Shown here piece after piece: positions 63,953 through 64,000 of a stretch of 64,000 nucleotides of DNA. The translations under genes were made by a program, and so were the position numbers. How positions within the stretch are numbered: the stretch's first letter is position 1; each line of letters opens with the position of its first letter. The stretch is taken from positions 9,939 through 73,938 of the forward strand of contig SZPM01000012.1 of assembly GCA_030263715.1 (NCBI GenBank). The letters are read 5' to 3'. Origin of the DNA: ATM1 sp003577165 (GTDB lineage Bacteria; Armatimonadota; Fimbriimonadia; Fimbriimonadales; ATM1). The notes beneath the pieces are model-generated. The model worked only from the letters and a program-made list of their open reading frames with translations, did no database searches and was not told where the DNA came from.

Positions 63953-64000
63953 ATGTCTATTGCCGAAAATTTAGCGCGCGTGCGCGAGCAAATTGAAACC
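63953..64000 (+). CDS. yggS: YggS-type PLP homeostasis protein, first 16 codons
   Basis: The frame from ATG 63953 reads MSIAENLARVREQIET at the window end. This matches the typical start of the YggS/PROSC family of PLP-binding barrel proteins. Only the start is present, so the call rests on a short stretch. Confidence 0.5.
   Translation, partial: MSIAENLARVREQIET

Noticed and set aside
1..64000. CRISPR arrays, insertion sequences or prophage
   Set aside because: I saw no repeat-spacer pattern, transposase-like protein or phage gene.

Overview
The window is high-GC bacterial chromosome packed with genes on both strands. There are no insertion sequences, phage genes or CRISPR arrays. No rRNA or other direct taxonomic marker is present. 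The gene content resembles Armatimonadota (Fimbriimonadia-like) or a neighbouring group near Planctomycetota: a DUF1559/H-X9-DG type prepilin, a planctomycete-style cytochrome c domain, many start codons placed 5-8 nt after a -10 box, a YitJ-like MmuM-MetF fusion, SelA, and a CdaA/YbbR c-di-AMP locus. This placement is an inference from style, not from homology searches.

Layout. 1-9.5 kb: the end of a Trp-rich protein, a methyltransferase/MTHFR fusion, XdhC, a minus-strand group (nitroreductase, degenerate HD domain, SelA), then a plus-strand run of TatA, an unknown protein, PqqD, an ABC permease and ATPase, and a GH4-like protein. 9.5-13.3 kb: a small membrane protein and the fatty-acid cluster fabD-fabG-acpP-fabF on the minus strand. 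13.3-27.1 kb: mutS2-cdd, rfbD, a GNAT enzyme, trpA, an alpha/beta hydrolase, a PilZ protein, sthA, tRNA-His, tilS, ftsH and a TPR protein. 27.1-32.4 kb: a large YfhO-like membrane protein, two tandem ClpS-like adaptors, a lipoprotein, and a bifunctional aldolase/dehydrogenase. 32.4-36.5 kb: trpE, a sensor kinase, a response regulator and trpG as one tightly packed unit. 36.6-42.4 kb: a secreted protein, clpB with a heat-shock style operator, a probable selenocysteine-containing c-type cytochrome, a second cytochrome-domain protein and a YHS lipoprotein. 42.5-47.8 kb: two tandem 842-residue secreted metalloproteases. 47.8-64 kb: a methyltransferase, an alpha/beta hydrolase, an MFS-HEAT fusion, a GNAT enzyme, YbbR-CdaA, Der, DUF4190, a DnaJ-WD40 fusion, an HD phosphohydrolase, a phosphomannomutase, a prepilin with a small membrane protein, a GNAT enzyme, a secreted hydrolase, a secreted protein of unknown function, and the first 16 codons of yggS.

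The main discovery candidate is at 40116-40850. One reading frame runs through a UGA codon at 40314-40316. The cytochrome c fold appears split by that UGA: CXXCH lies before it and the C-terminal helix after it. A hairpin that fits the bacterial SECIS pattern follows immediately. The window also encodes SelA, so the organism probably makes selenocysteine. I read this as an undescribed c-type cytochrome selenoprotein. A second broad signal is that at least eight genes have a TANNNT -10 box 5-7 nt before the start codon and no clear Shine-Dalgarno site, which indicates widespread leaderless transcription.
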